A stretch of 64,000 bases of DNA from Labrys okinawensis (GCF_002982075.1 NZ_PUEJ01000005.1:186001-250000); one strand, 5' to 3'. Positions 1 through 8,242 are shown, counted from the first letter of the stretch. Notes: generated by a model from the letters alone, not told the origin. Numbers and translations are program-made.

Positions 1-124
1 GTGAAAAGGTCAAGCGCCTGCGCCCACTTCGGGGCTCTCTGCTTTAGAACATAAAGTGAACAAATGGCTGGCCATTGGGCTATCGACAGGTTACCGTTTG
101 ATGACGCAATGGCGGAGGTTGGCG

Positions 125-388
125 ATGCGGGAGCGAACGGCGGATGACATTCGGGAAGGTGCCGAGAGGGCCCGGCTAGACGCCTCTGCGGCACAGGCCA
201 TCGCAGACTGCGGAGGCGACCCTGTGGCAGCTGTGCAGGCCCTTATCGTGCTCAATGAGGCCATGCAGCGGGAGCTTGCCGAGTTACGCCATGAAATCGA
301 GGAGATAACAGCCAGGGTATCGAGGGGGTATGCACGGGACCTCTTCTACCATCGTCTTGCCCACACAGACAGGCGGAGCGACGATTGA
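125..388 (+). CDS. Small phage-type hypothetical protein
   Basis: An 87-aa frame, charged and mostly helical, with a Glu/Arg-rich stretch near residues 50-68 (AMQRELAELRHEIEEITARV) that could form a short coiled coil. The frame stays open upstream to a GTG at 56, but the ATG at 125 has a GGAGG Shine-Dalgarno at 114-118 with six-base spacing, so I prefer it. Small proteins of this style are common in rhizobial prophages, but I cannot name a function. It ends at 388, overlapping the TTG start of the next gene by four bases, which suggests translational coupling. It lies inside the integrated element. Confidence 0.55.
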   Translation: MRERTADDIREGAERARLDASAAQAIADCGGDPVAAVQALIVLNEAMQRELAELRHEIEEITARVSRGYARDLFYHRLAHTDRRSDD

Positions 389-732
389 CCGGTCGGCGAA
401 AAGGGGAGCTATCCCCATCCATGGTGGATGCCGGCTGGCCGCACCAAGTTGCCCGGCACACGCCAGATGGTCATTTAACGGACTTCGCTGAGGTCGAGGA
501 GTTCTGCCGGTCGGTGGGCGCCTGCCCGCGTCACCATTGCATTGCCGAATGGGCGCTCTACCATCTCGTATTCTGCTTCAGGGAGCAGGCCCATGCCGTG
601 GCCTTTATGAAGCGCTTCGGGGGGCAGCCGATAGCGCCCACCCAGCGGGCCCGCACGGCACTCACAAGGCAGCTCCGAGAGCGGGGTCAAAGTAGCGGCT
701 CGCCCTCGATCGGGTCCGCCACATCGCGCTGA
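385..732 (+). CDS. Hypothetical prophage protein with FGG motif
   Basis: A 115-aa frame starting at TTG 385 (GGAG at 374-377) and overlapping the stop of the previous gene; ATG 421 is an alternative start. The middle region (YHLVFCFREQAHAVAFMKRF, then GG) resembles a motif often seen in short rhizobial hypothetical proteins, where 'AHAxxFxxRFGG' follows an aromatic strand. The N-terminal half carries three Cys and several His, but no classical zinc-finger spacing. Its last 46 bases overlap the convergent SRAP gene, so the extreme C-terminus may be unreliable. No function is assigned. Confidence 0.5.
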   Translation: MTGRRKGELSPSMVDAGWPHQVARHTPDGHLTDFAEVEEFCRSVGACPRHHCIAEWALYHLVFCFREQAHAVAFMKRFGGQPIAPTQRARTALTRQLRERGQSSGSPSIGSATSR

Positions 733-1403
733 TTATACCGAGAGCTGCTGACCTTCTCCGAGATGGGCCACATGTCCATCTTCTCGGACGGGAAGGGGAC
801 CATGAGGTCAAAGGGGTCCGGCTCAATGTTAGCCATCCAGCGCTCATAGTTCTCCGGGGCGATGATGACCGGCATACGCTCATGGATGGTGCCTACCAAG
901 CTATTCGCAGGGCAGGTCACGATGGCGAAGCTGCGGGTGATCTCGCTGGTGGCCGGGTCTGTCCAGCTCTCCCAGATTCCACCCAGGGCAAACTTGGAGT
1001 GATCCGCCATGGCGATGGCATAGGGTTGCTTAGGGCCTTTGATCGGCTTGCCGTTCTCCCCGAGGGTCTTCATCCACTCAAAGAACATGTCCACCGGGAC
1101 CAGACAGCGGCGGCTCTTGTAGGCTCCCCTGAAGGCGGGCTTGGACTGGATACCTTCCGACCGGGCGTTGAACATGAGGGGCATCGTGGTGGGGTCTTTT
1201 ACCCAGTTCGGGATAAGGCCCCAGCGCATCAGGCAGTGTTCGTTGCGTTCGGCCTTGGGGATGCGCCTTACGATCCATAGCCATTGCGTTGGAGAGCCGT
1301 TGTAGAGCGCCTTCCAGGCTGAGGCGACTTCCTCCTCAGTGGAGCCCATTTCGGAATAGATGCCGGGAAGCTCCGGCCCCTTCTGCATTACCCGTCCGCA
1401 CAT
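687..1403 (-). CDS. SRAP (SOS response-associated peptidase, YedK/HMCES family)
   Basis: A 238-aa protein starting at the ATG that places Cys at position 2 (MCGR). In this family Cys2, exposed after Met removal, forms a thiazolidine crosslink with abasic sites in single-stranded DNA and shields them. Other family residues are visible: N79-A-R81 (FNARSE), E109 in VDMFFEW, and H174 in GTIHERMP. The length is typical for the family. A longer in-frame extension upstream of 1403 is rejected because it would bury the catalytic Cys. The gene sits in the prophage, convergent with and overlapping the gene at 385-732, and may protect phage DNA during replication (inference). The upstream flank begins the repeat-rich gene-free region. 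Confidence 0.9.
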   Translation of the reverse strand: MCGRVMQKGPELPGIYSEMGSTEEEVASAWKALYNGSPTQWLWIVRRIPKAERNEHCLMRWGLIPNWVKDPTTMPLMFNARSEGIQSKPAFRGAYKSRRCLVPVDMFFEWMKTLGENGKPIKGPKQPYAIAMADHSKFALGGIWESWTDPATSEITRSFAIVTCPANSLVGTIHERMPVIIAPENYERWMANIEPDPFDLMVPFPSEKMDMWPISEKVSSSRYNQRDVADPIEGEPLL

Positions 1404-1511
1404 CGTGAGAGGGCCCCGAGGTTGACTAGCGGTGTAAGGTATCTTGGTGCCCCGCGGATGATCGGGCAAGTTTCCTCGGCACGGCAATTGGCGGCGATTG
1501 AGATAATCTCG

Positions 1512-1605
1512 GGTGGAAAACCGGGGCGAAAACGACCGGTAGGCCGCTCTAATTCCTTGTAAACGCTAGAGAATAACTCGCAGGTTAATGAATGGGGGCG
1601 CAGCC
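1512..1605 (+). repeat. Prophage intergenic repeat unit 1
   Basis: First of four related direct repeats in the gap between the SRAP and DUF2188 genes. It opens with GGTGGAAAAC, contains CGACCGGT and TTGTAAACGCTAGA, and closes with GGTTAATGAATGGGGGCGC. It matches unit 3 (1891-1984) over almost the whole length. The end of the unit (A/T-rich block running into four or five G residues) is reminiscent of a phage RNA-polymerase promoter with G-initiation. An iteron or terminator role is equally possible from sequence alone. Confidence 0.6.
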
Positions 1606-1732
1606 TCGGGGGAGCCCTTGGGTATAGCCTGTCGGTGCCTGCGGCGGGCCATCGCGAATTGATCGCCCCAAGACAAAGCTAAACGACAGGTTATCTTCTG
1701 TTGAACATATCGAAACAAATGGTGGCCCAATT

Positions 1733-1824
1733 GGTGGAAAATCGGCTCATTTTGACCTTAAGCGCAACTGTAACGTGTTGATTTTGCTGCAGAATAACTC
1801 GTACTTCTATGAAGGGCGCCCTCC
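1733..1824 (+). repeat. Prophage intergenic repeat unit 2 (divergent copy)
   Basis: Starts with GGTGGAAAATCGG, then is poorly conserved until CAGAATAACTCG, and ends CTATGAAGGGCGCCC, which parallels the TTAATGAA-GGGGGCGC end of the other units. It is the most diverged of the four. Orientation is the same as units 1, 3 and 4. Confidence 0.45.
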
Positions 1825-1890
1825 GGGTTTCCATAGTGTACACCCTGCCGTAACACTGGCCATATTCACCGCCGCCCTAGGTCTGCTACC

Positions 1891-1984
1891 GGTGGAAAAC
1901 AGGGGGAAAAACGACCGGTTGGCCTCGCTAAGCCCTTGTAAACGCTAGATAAAGTTACATAGCTTAATGAATAGGGGCGCAGCC
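1891..1984 (+). repeat. Prophage intergenic repeat unit 3
   Basis: Near-duplicate of unit 1. It begins GGTGGAAAACAGGGG, carries ACGACCGGTT and CCTTGTAAACGCTAGA, and ends AGCTTAATGAATAGGGGCGC. A cluster of five CTAG tetranucleotides follows immediately (2029-2112), an unusual density for a GC-rich proteobacterium. Confidence 0.6.
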
Positions 1985-2184
1985 ATTAGGTCCCCCTGTG
2001 TGTAACTATAGGCTCCCTATGGTGCTCCCTAGTGTTGCTATAGGGGCCATAGCTCCGCTACTAGACCACTCCTCCTCTAGGTCCCACCCTCATGGGCTAC
2101 CTAGAGTACTAGGAGGTTCACTCTGTGCTCAGAGTGTCCACACTTTGACCCTTTGCATTGTCCACTCGGTGACCAACTTGGCAG

Positions 2185-2280
2185 GAACACAGGGCGGAAC
2201 ACTACGAGGAAGACCCCGAGGTTTACTCCCAGGAACACCCCGAGGTTCATTCCCCGCTTCACTGCGAGCTTCACTCCCTG
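2185..2280. repeat. 24-bp tandem repeat, four copies
   Basis: Four consecutive 24-base units start at 2185, 2209, 2233 and 2257. Units 2 and 3 share the core ACCCCGAGGTT; each unit also shows internal 12-base periodicity. Read in one + frame the block would give a Gly/Arg/Pro-rich octapeptide repeat, and on the minus strand a hydrophobic repeat, but neither surrounding frame has a convincing start or ribosome binding site. I therefore treat it as a non-coding minisatellite within the phage gene-free region. Confidence 0.6.
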
Positions 2281-2360
2281 GTCCCCGAGGCAGCACACCC
2301 GGTAGCCGCTGAGGAGGGATAGGCAATAGGGCACCTCTCACCGGGTATCGTAAGGGCCTT

Positions 2361-2456
2361 TAAGGGGGAAAATAGGTGCCTTGCGGGCCTGGTGTGTGCC
2401 GTAACGCATTGTAAATTCTAAGGAATAACACCAAGCTTAATGAAGGGGGCGCCCTG
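2361..2456 (+). repeat. Prophage intergenic repeat unit 4
   Basis: Begins TAAGGGGGAAAATAGG, a weaker match to the opening of the other units. The 3' half is strongly conserved: CATTGTAAATTCTAAGGAATAAC and AGCTTAATGAAGGGGGCGC. It lies downstream of the 24-bp tandem repeat and upstream of the DUF2188 gene, which reads on the opposite strand. If these units drive transcription rightward, unit 4 would be the one nearest the virion-protein gene at 3079. Confidence 0.55.
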
Positions 2457-2642
2457 GGTCTCCTTCATGCTGCACACATCACCATTGCGTCCCCTACAGA
2501 GCATTGGGTCTATGCCTCTCGGTGCACCCTGATGAGGACAGCTCCCGGGGTCCCCGTCCATAAGGCCTCCCAGTAACTACTAGGCCGGCAGTCTGCCGAC
2601 ACGCCCGCGTAAGAGCCTATCAGTGGCGTGCAACTCGGACAC

Positions 2643-2879
2643 TCAGCCCCGAGGCGGGAAGGGGTCGTGCCCATAGGTCCGCTCCGCCTCAATGGTCCCA
2701 TCCTCATGATGGACCACGAGTTGGGCATCATGCCCGTCCTGATGAACCTGTAAGGCCAGCCTAGTGGCGGCCATGACTGCGGCATTTTTGGTCCTGAAGT
2801 CTGCTGCGGGTTCCTCGTCCCGGCGTACCCACCACCGGTCCCCGACCTTCAGCACCCTATAGACAATCCTCCGTGGCAT
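2643..2879 (-). CDS. DUF2188 domain protein
   Basis: A 78-aa protein that fits DUF2188 end to end: an N-terminal strand with VGDRWWVRRDEEPA, a central helix with alternating Ala (NAAVMAATRLAL), then QLVVHHEDGTIEAERTYG and the family-typical DPFPP-G ending. The start ATG at 2879 is preceded by GAGG at a normal distance. The family is small, soluble and of unknown biochemical role, and is frequent in proteobacterial genomes and phages. It reads toward the repeat array, opposite to the virion gene at 3079; the ~200-base gap between their starts probably holds divergent promoters. Confidence 0.8.
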   Translation of the reverse strand: MPRRIVYRVLKVGDRWWVRRDEEPAADFRTKNAAVMAATRLALQVHQDGHDAQLVVHHEDGTIEAERTYGHDPFPPRG

Positions 2880-3078
2880 CGGTCTGCCTCACCAGCGGGT
2901 AGCAATGCCCACAGGTACCACGGAAGCCCCCGCCTATCCACTTGCCGTGCACCCAGAGAACCCCGTGAGCCACCTTAAGCTCACCCCAGCTTAGTCCCCT
3001 TTCAACACCAACCGCTGACCCCATGCCGGTCTCCCACCCAGGAGGCACGCATGTGGCTGTCCGCAGGAATGAAGACAC

Positions 3079-6000
3079 ATGGCGGAACCCCAAGCACCAG
3101 CCCTTACCGCTATCCCCGCAGGGCGCACACCTGAGAACCAAGCTACCACCCCGCTGACCCCAGGCAGTACGCCCGAAGTCCCCGCAGGGACACCTTTGGG
3201 CTCCCAAGAGGAGGAGGCCCTGCGTCTTGCCCTCTTACAGCAGGCCATAGAGGAGCAGCAGGCGGAGGAGGCCCAGGCCCAAGATGCCCAGCCCCCAGTC
3301 ACCCCCCAGGACATAGCCGCAGGGCAGCAACTCCGGGATATCACCAGGGACCCCACGGAAGCTCTGGACGCACAACGGGCATCGGGTGTGGACCCGGACC
3401 CCTATGTCGCCATGAGGCAGGCCAACCCCGAGGGTCCCGATGCCGCCGCACAGTCGGCCACTATGCCCTCGATGATCCACAACACCGTGTCCGCCTTTGG
3501 TGGTGGCGCGGTGGAGGCAGGCTTTCAGACCTACGACTTCTTCGCCGGGCCTACCCCGGGTGACCAGAAGTCCGACTTCAGGCAGTGGGCCGAGAAGAAG
3601 TATCGGGGCCATATGGACGCCCTGGGTCCGGCTGGTGGTTTCGTAGGTGGGCTCGGGCAGTTCGCGGGGGGCATGGTGGGTCTCGGGAAGTTCACCGAGG
3701 GCCTCAAGGTCCTCCCTTGGATCGGCAGGGGGATTGAGGCATTGGAGGGCCTAGCCCAAGGGTCCAAGGCGGTGAAGGCCGGGGTGGAAGCCACCAAGGC
3801 CACCATCGTCAACACCACCATGTTCGATCCTCACCAGGAGCGCCTCTCGAACGTCATTGAGCAGTTCCCCCAGCTCCGCAATCCCATCACCGGGTTCCTT
3901 GCGGCCCACCCCGGGGACACCGATGCGGAGGGCCGCCTTAAGAATGCCCTTGAGAACCTCGGCATAGAGGCAACTGCCGGCGCTCTCCTCATGGGCGGCA
4001 TGCGGCTCTACAAGGCATTGTCCTCGGGGGACCGGGAGGGCATCACCAGGGCATCCGATGAGGTGCTCAAGACCCAAAGCACCATAGAGGCTGAGGCGGC
4101 GGCCCCCCAGTTGGGACGAGATGAGCATTACCTTGTCAGGAATGGCGAGGTGGTCGGTGGGGATGGGAGCCCCCAAGATGGTTCGAGCCCTAGTGCGCCC
4201 ACCACCGGGTTAGAAGGCGAGGTCCTCCCCCAGGACCGGTCGCCAGCCCCAGGTGTGCCCGAGGATCGCCGGGACCTGCTGGACCTCGGGTACACCGAGC
4301 AGCAGCTCAACAGGATGACCCCCGAGCAGGTCAGGGACAGCCGGGCCGCCTACAGCATCATGAAGAAGGACGCTGAGCACCAAGCGTCCGCCACGAAGTA
4401 TTGGGATGGCGTCGGCGATGCTGCGGACCGCAAGGACTACCTGACGGAGATCGCCAGGGACATCGAGTCTGGCCGCGTGATCCTGCCGGAGAACCCGAAG
4501 GACCTAGCGCTCAAGGATAGCTCCTCAGTCTACGGCGAGGGCCAGCTCGCAGCCGCAGCCCAGGACCTCCGCGATTGGGCTAAGTCCGAGGGGCTGGGTG
4601 AAGGACCCGAAGCCACCAAGGAAATCATCGCGAACCTCGAAGCTGAGATTTTCGATGGTGTCACCCGCAGCGATGATGGGGTCTACTATAAGGACATCAT
4701 CAAATATCTTCAGCGGCAGGACGCTGGGGACTTGACGGGGGCTCCGGGCTCGCCTGTATCCGGCACCTTCGAGCTAGGCGTAGCGGACAGAGAGGCAGCC
4801 GGATTGCCTCCCGCCAAGGGACCGGGCGATGTGGTCTATTCCATCATCCGGGATGGCCAGCCGGTGGGCTACGTTCATGCGACCATCCGGGGGAACACCG
4901 CAAGGATCGAGGACATATGGAGCACCACAGGGCAGACCCGAGGTGCCCTAGGTCCCGGTGTCGCCTCGCAGCTTCTCAAGCAGTTCCAGCGGGCCCACCC
5001 CGAGGTGATCAACCTCACCGGGCGTAGGACCACGGGTGCTCGCAACGGGGGCCGGGAGCACGGCTATGCGGATGAGGGCGGAGTGGAGGTCTCCGTGGAC
5101 ATCCCCAAGGCCCGCACGATGGCCGCCCGCAGTTACCTCGATGCCTCCTCGGGGGACCGGGTGAGCAGCGGTGAGGGCGGGACCAGCAACACCCAGGCCC
5201 CGGAAGGATTCGACCCGGCGCTTACCGGCAGCATCATGAAGGCTATTCGCGAGGACTGGGACGCCACGGACGGAGCCGGGAAGGACTGGCTGGAAGCCGT
5301 GCAGAGCGGCGAGAGAATGGCCTCTCCGCCGAACAGCTTGCCGTACCACAAGATGGCTACCCCCGAAGAGGTGGAGAGCTTCATCAATCACGCGGTGGAA
5401 GCGGTGAACAAGGAGGGCATCCTAGATAACCTCAAGGGCGGCGCGGTGCTCACCGACGCAAAGGCCCGGGAGCGCATCAGCCAGTACGCCGCCATCTTCA
5501 ATACGGACCCCAATGCGATGATGAGCGAACTCGCCAAGGCCGGCGAAGCTGCTCACGACATGTTCGCCCACATGGAAATGGGCTACCTCATCGCCAACAA
5601 GATGTTCAAGGACGCCTATGTGAACTCCTTAGCCATCCAGCAGGGCCGCCTAGGGCAGTGGGGTGGCAATGCGGTGGCAGCTACGGAGGAGGTCCAGGCG
5701 CAGCTTGCCCGGGCTCTTCAGGCCTTGGGCCATGCGAACTCTATCCGTGCTGCGGGTGGCCGTGTGGTCCGCAGGAACCGCGCTGAGTTCGCCCCGGATC
5801 AAGCCACGATAGACAGCCTCAAGACCGTCAACCCGGACATGTTGGTCCAGCTTATGGTGGACAGCGCGGGAGACGTTCGGAATCTCCGCAAGATCACCCA
5901 GCCAAGTTTCCTCCGGCGCATTCAGGACTTCGCCAGCTACTACTATGCGAGCAACCTGCTGTGGGGCTGGAAGACCCAGGTAAACAACATCGTGTCCAAC

Positions 6001-7878
6001 ACGGTGACCGCCCTAGTGCGGCCAGCCGAAAGGGTTATCGGGTCCTACACCATGGGCGAGGCTGGGGCGTCCATCCGGCAGCAGGCCGTGAAGCAATACC
6101 TCTACATGGCAAGCTCTTTGCCGGACGCATGGAATGCCGCAGTGGAGGCCTTCCGCCTCGGGGACAGCCGCCTCGCCATGCATAATCTCGACCTCTACGG
6201 GACGCCCACGCAGGGTAACCGGGCGCTCTACCGGTGGAAGCCCTGGGACAGCATGGCGAACGTCACGTACAACACCATGGCCTCCTTCGGGAACATGGGA
6301 CAGATGGCCGTAGGTGGGTCCCTCCGCTTCCTCGCCGCTGCCGATGAGGCGGCCAAGGTGATCACCTACCGGTCTATCGTCGGCGCCAAGGCACACCTTG
6401 AAGCGGTGGACCTGGGGCTCTCCGGTAAGGAGCTTTCCGAGCACGTCAACAGCCGCCTTACCGCTGCCTTTGACGATGCTGGACGGGCCACCGACATGGA
6501 CGCGAAGAGGGAGGCACAGATTGCCACGCTCTCGCAGGACCTCGACACGGGTTTGATTGCGGCGGGCGCTAGGTCCTTCCAGTCCTTTGCCGCGCAGTTC
6601 CCCCCGGCTCGGCTCTTCGTCCCCTTCGTGAAGACCCCAGCCAATCTCGTGCGGTACGGAATAAACCTCACGCCTGGGCTCAATGTCCTCAGCAAGGATT
6701 TCCGTGATGCCTTCCATGGGCAAAAGGGCGACACTCCCCAGCAGCGTAGGCTCTTCAAGGCCCAAGCCCGAGGGCAGGCCTCGCTAGGTCTCACCTTCAG
6801 CTTGCTCACCGGGGTCATGGCCTACAACGGCATGATTACCGGCCCGGGGCCCGGAGATTCGGAGACGCGCAGGAACCTCATGGCCACTGGATGGAAACCT
6901 TTTGCCTATCGCCGGGTCAATGACGATGGCAGCGTGACCTACACCCCGTTGAAGGACATGTTGGGCCCATTCGCCATTCCCTTCACCATTGCGGCGGCTG
7001 TCGGGGAGGCCTCCCAGCATGCGGGAGTTGACCAAAGCACCGTAGAACGCACGGCATCCGCCCTGATGCTGGCGCTTACCAAAGGGCTAGCCGATCAGAC
7101 CTATCTCAGGAACCTCCACCAGGCCATGGACATGCTGATGAGCGGTGAGGGGCGGCAGGTGGAGAGACAGGTGGGCAACATCGCGTCCAACTTCGTGCCG
7201 GCCTCCTCGCTTCTCAGGAACGCCAACGCGGCCTTTGTGGACGATGAGATGCGCGATGCGGTTTCCATTATGGACCAGATGATCGCCACCATTCCGGGGC
7301 TGTCTTCCACGGTGCCCCCGAGGCGCGATATCTGGGGAGACCCTATCCACGCCAAGCTGGGTCTATCATCCACCGCAGACGGCGTTGTGGACCTCGAAAT
7401 GGAACGCCTTGCGATGGACACCCCAGATGGCCGCTCCATTGCCCACGTCACGCCGACCGGCACCGGGTACGACCTCAGGGACGTCACCACGGAAGATGGC
7501 AGGAACGCCTACGACCGCCTTCAGGAACTATCAGGTCACCTCCCCGGTGCTCCCTCGCTGAAGTCCCAGGTGGCCAAGGTGATGCAGTCCGAGGCTTACC
7601 TTAAGGCCCCCGATGGCTCCTCCTCGGTGAAGGGCACCAAGCTCTACATGCTGGGGTCCGTCATCAATCCCTACCATGAGAAGGCCAAGAAGCTGCTCAT
7701 GAAGGACCGCAATGTCCGCAAGGCGATGTACACGGCGAACGAGCAGGTACGGGCAGCCTACGCGGCGAAGCAAAGGGACCCTAATGGTGCGCTGCCGCAA
7801 CGCGATGTCCTCAATGACATCCTAGGGAAGTTCGGCATGGGCGGGGGGGAAGTGAGTGTCCCCGAAAGATCATCGTAG
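3079..7878 (+). CDS. Large podovirus-type internal virion / DNA-ejection protein
   Basis: A 1,599-aa protein. The N-terminus is Pro/Ala/Gln-rich and disordered (residues 1-75). Residues ~140-240 are Gly/Ala-rich and hydrophobic (AFGGGAVEAGF, GGFVGGLGQFAGGMVGLGKF). Residues ~560-675 look like an acetyltransferase-like or small alpha/beta module (PVGYVHATIRGNTARIEDIW). A long helical C-terminal half follows, including FVPFVKTPANLVRYGINL around 1180-1200 and hydrophobic segments around 1235-1255 and 1295-1310. Size, architecture and isolation at the end of a structural block match the giant internal-core proteins of short-tailed phages, which are ejected into the host to carry DNA across the envelope. 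Assignment is by overall style, not by a catalytic motif. No lytic-transglycosylase signature is obvious to me. Confidence 0.7.
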   Translation: MAEPQAPALTAIPAGRTPENQATTPLTPGSTPEVPAGTPLGSQEEEALRLALLQQAIEEQQAEEAQAQDAQPPVTPQDIAAGQQLRDITRDPTEALDAQRASGVDPDPYVAMRQANPEGPDAAAQSATMPSMIHNTVSAFGGGAVEAGFQTYDFFAGPTPGDQKSDFRQWAEKKYRGHMDALGPAGGFVGGLGQFAGGMVGLGKFTEGLKVLPWIGRGIEALEGLAQGSKAVKAGVEATKATIVNTTMFDPHQERLSNVIEQFPQLRNPITGFLAAHPGDTDAEGRLKNALENLGIEATAGALLMGGMRLYKALSSGDREGITRASDEVLKTQSTIEAEAAAPQLGRDEHYLVRNGEVVGGDGSPQDGSSPSAPTTGLEGEVLPQDRSPAPGVPEDRRDLLDLGYTEQQLNRMTPEQVRDSRAAYSIMKKDAEHQASATKYWDGVGDAADRKDYLTEIARDIESGRVILPENPKDLALKDSSSVYGEGQLAAAAQDLRDWAKSEGLGEGPEATKEIIANLEAEIFDGVTRSDDGVYYKDIIKYLQRQDAGDLTGAPGSPVSGTFELGVADREAAGLPPAKGPGDVVYSIIRDGQPVGYVHATIRGNTARIEDIWSTTGQTRGALGPGVASQLLKQFQRAHPEVINLTGRRTTGARNGGREHGYADEGGVEVSVDIPKARTMAARSYLDASSGDRVSSGEGGTSNTQAPEGFDPALTGSIMKAIREDWDATDGAGKDWLEAVQSGERMASPPNSLPYHKMATPEEVESFINHAVEAVNKEGILDNLKGGAVLTDAKARERISQYAAIFNTDPNAMMSELAKAGEAAHDMFAHMEMGYLIANKMFKDAYVNSLAIQQGRLGQWGGNAVAATEEVQAQLARALQALGHANSIRAAGGRVVRRNRAEFAPDQATIDSLKTVNPDMLVQLMVDSAGDVRNLRKITQPSFLRRIQDFASYYYASNLLWGWKTQVNNIVSNTVTALVRPAERVIGSYTMGEAGASIRQQAVKQYLYMASSLPDAWNAAVEAFRLGDSRLAMHNLDLYGTPTQGNRALYRWKPWDSMANVTYNTMASFGNMGQMAVGGSLRFLAAADEAAKVITYRSIVGAKAHLEAVDLGLSGKELSEHVNSRLTAAFDDAGRATDMDAKREAQIATLSQDLDTGLIAAGARSFQSFAAQFPPARLFVPFVKTPANLVRYGINLTPGLNVLSKDFRDAFHGQKGDTPQQRRLFKAQARGQASLGLTFSLLTGVMAYNGMITGPGPGDSETRRNLMATGWKPFAYRRVNDDGSVTYTPLKDMLGPFAIPFTIAAAVGEASQHAGVDQSTVERTASALMLALTKGLADQTYLRNLHQAMDMLMSGEGRQVERQVGNIASNFVPASSLLRNANAAFVDDEMRDAVSIMDQMIATIPGLSSTVPPRRDIWGDPIHAKLGLSSTADGVVDLEMERLAMDTPDGRSIAHVTPTGTGYDLRDVTTEDGRNAYDRLQELSGHLPGAPSLKSQVAKVMQSEAYLKAPDGSSSVKGTKLYMLGSVINPYHEKAKKLLMKDRNVRKAMYTANEQVRAAYAAKQRDPNGALPQRDVLNDILGKFGMGGGEVSVPERSS

Positions 7879-7882
7879 GTTA

Positions 7883-8005
7883 CTAGGTGCCCTGGTAGGC
7901 ATCCAGCGCCAAAACAGCGAGCTTAACGCAGCGAGTGAGCAGGGCAAGCACGCCGTTGATGATCTTCAGTTTATGGAAAAATGCGTTCTCACGCTTCTTA
8001 GCCAT
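7883..8005 (-). CDS. 40-aa small hydrophobic peptide
   Basis: A short minus-strand frame: ATG at 8005, stop TAG at 7883-7885. It has a good ribosome binding site (AGAGGA about six bases before the ATG). The product begins with a basic segment (MAKKRENAFFHKLK) followed by a hydrophobic stretch (IINGVLALLTRCVKLAVLAL) and a short DAYQGT tail, resembling a single-pass or amphipathic small membrane peptide. It is convergent with the virion-protein gene, ending four bases from that stop. Functions such as a holin-like, immunity or toxin peptide are speculation. Confidence 0.5.
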   Translation of the reverse strand: MAKKRENAFFHKLKIINGVLALLTRCVKLAVLALDAYQGT

Positions 8006-8203
8006 TGTTAGTCCTCTGAATATTCAAACCGGATTGGGCTCCGGGCGACCCAAGCTGTGCGGACTACACAACTGCCAGTAGTTGGCTGCTTAACGGGTCA
8101 TGAATATCTTCGGGGACACTCGCTGCCGCTTATCGGGACCGCCCCGTCGCAAGTCAACGTGTTATCCTCCCAGAGGGAACACTTTGGGGGACCTATCAAC
8201 AAC

Positions 8204-8242
8204 GTGAATCGATAGGGGCTCTTCGGGTCCACATCGATTCAC
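8204..8242. promoter_or_regulatory. Perfect 10-bp inverted repeat (hairpin or operator)
   Basis: GTGAATCGAT at 8204-8213 is exactly inverted as ATCGATTCAC at 8233-8242, around a 19-base spacer with its own G/C-rich pairing near TTCG. It lies 74 bases upstream of the ATG at 8316, in the 8006-8315 gap where I see no gene. It could be an operator for a dimeric repressor controlling the 8316-9663 genes, or an RNA stem in their leader. Confidence 0.5.

Noticed and set aside
1..54. C-terminal end of an upstream gene
   Set aside because: Frame 1 is open to TAA at 52-54, but 17 codons are too few to support any gene.
2185..2280. Possible CRISPR array
   Set aside because: The units are directly adjacent without spacers and are imperfect; no cas genes are present.
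1998..2312. Possible gene spanning the 24-bp repeat (plus strand, and overlapping minus-strand frames)
   Set aside because: No Shine-Dalgarno, low-complexity product, and several mutually exclusive frames are open across the repeat.
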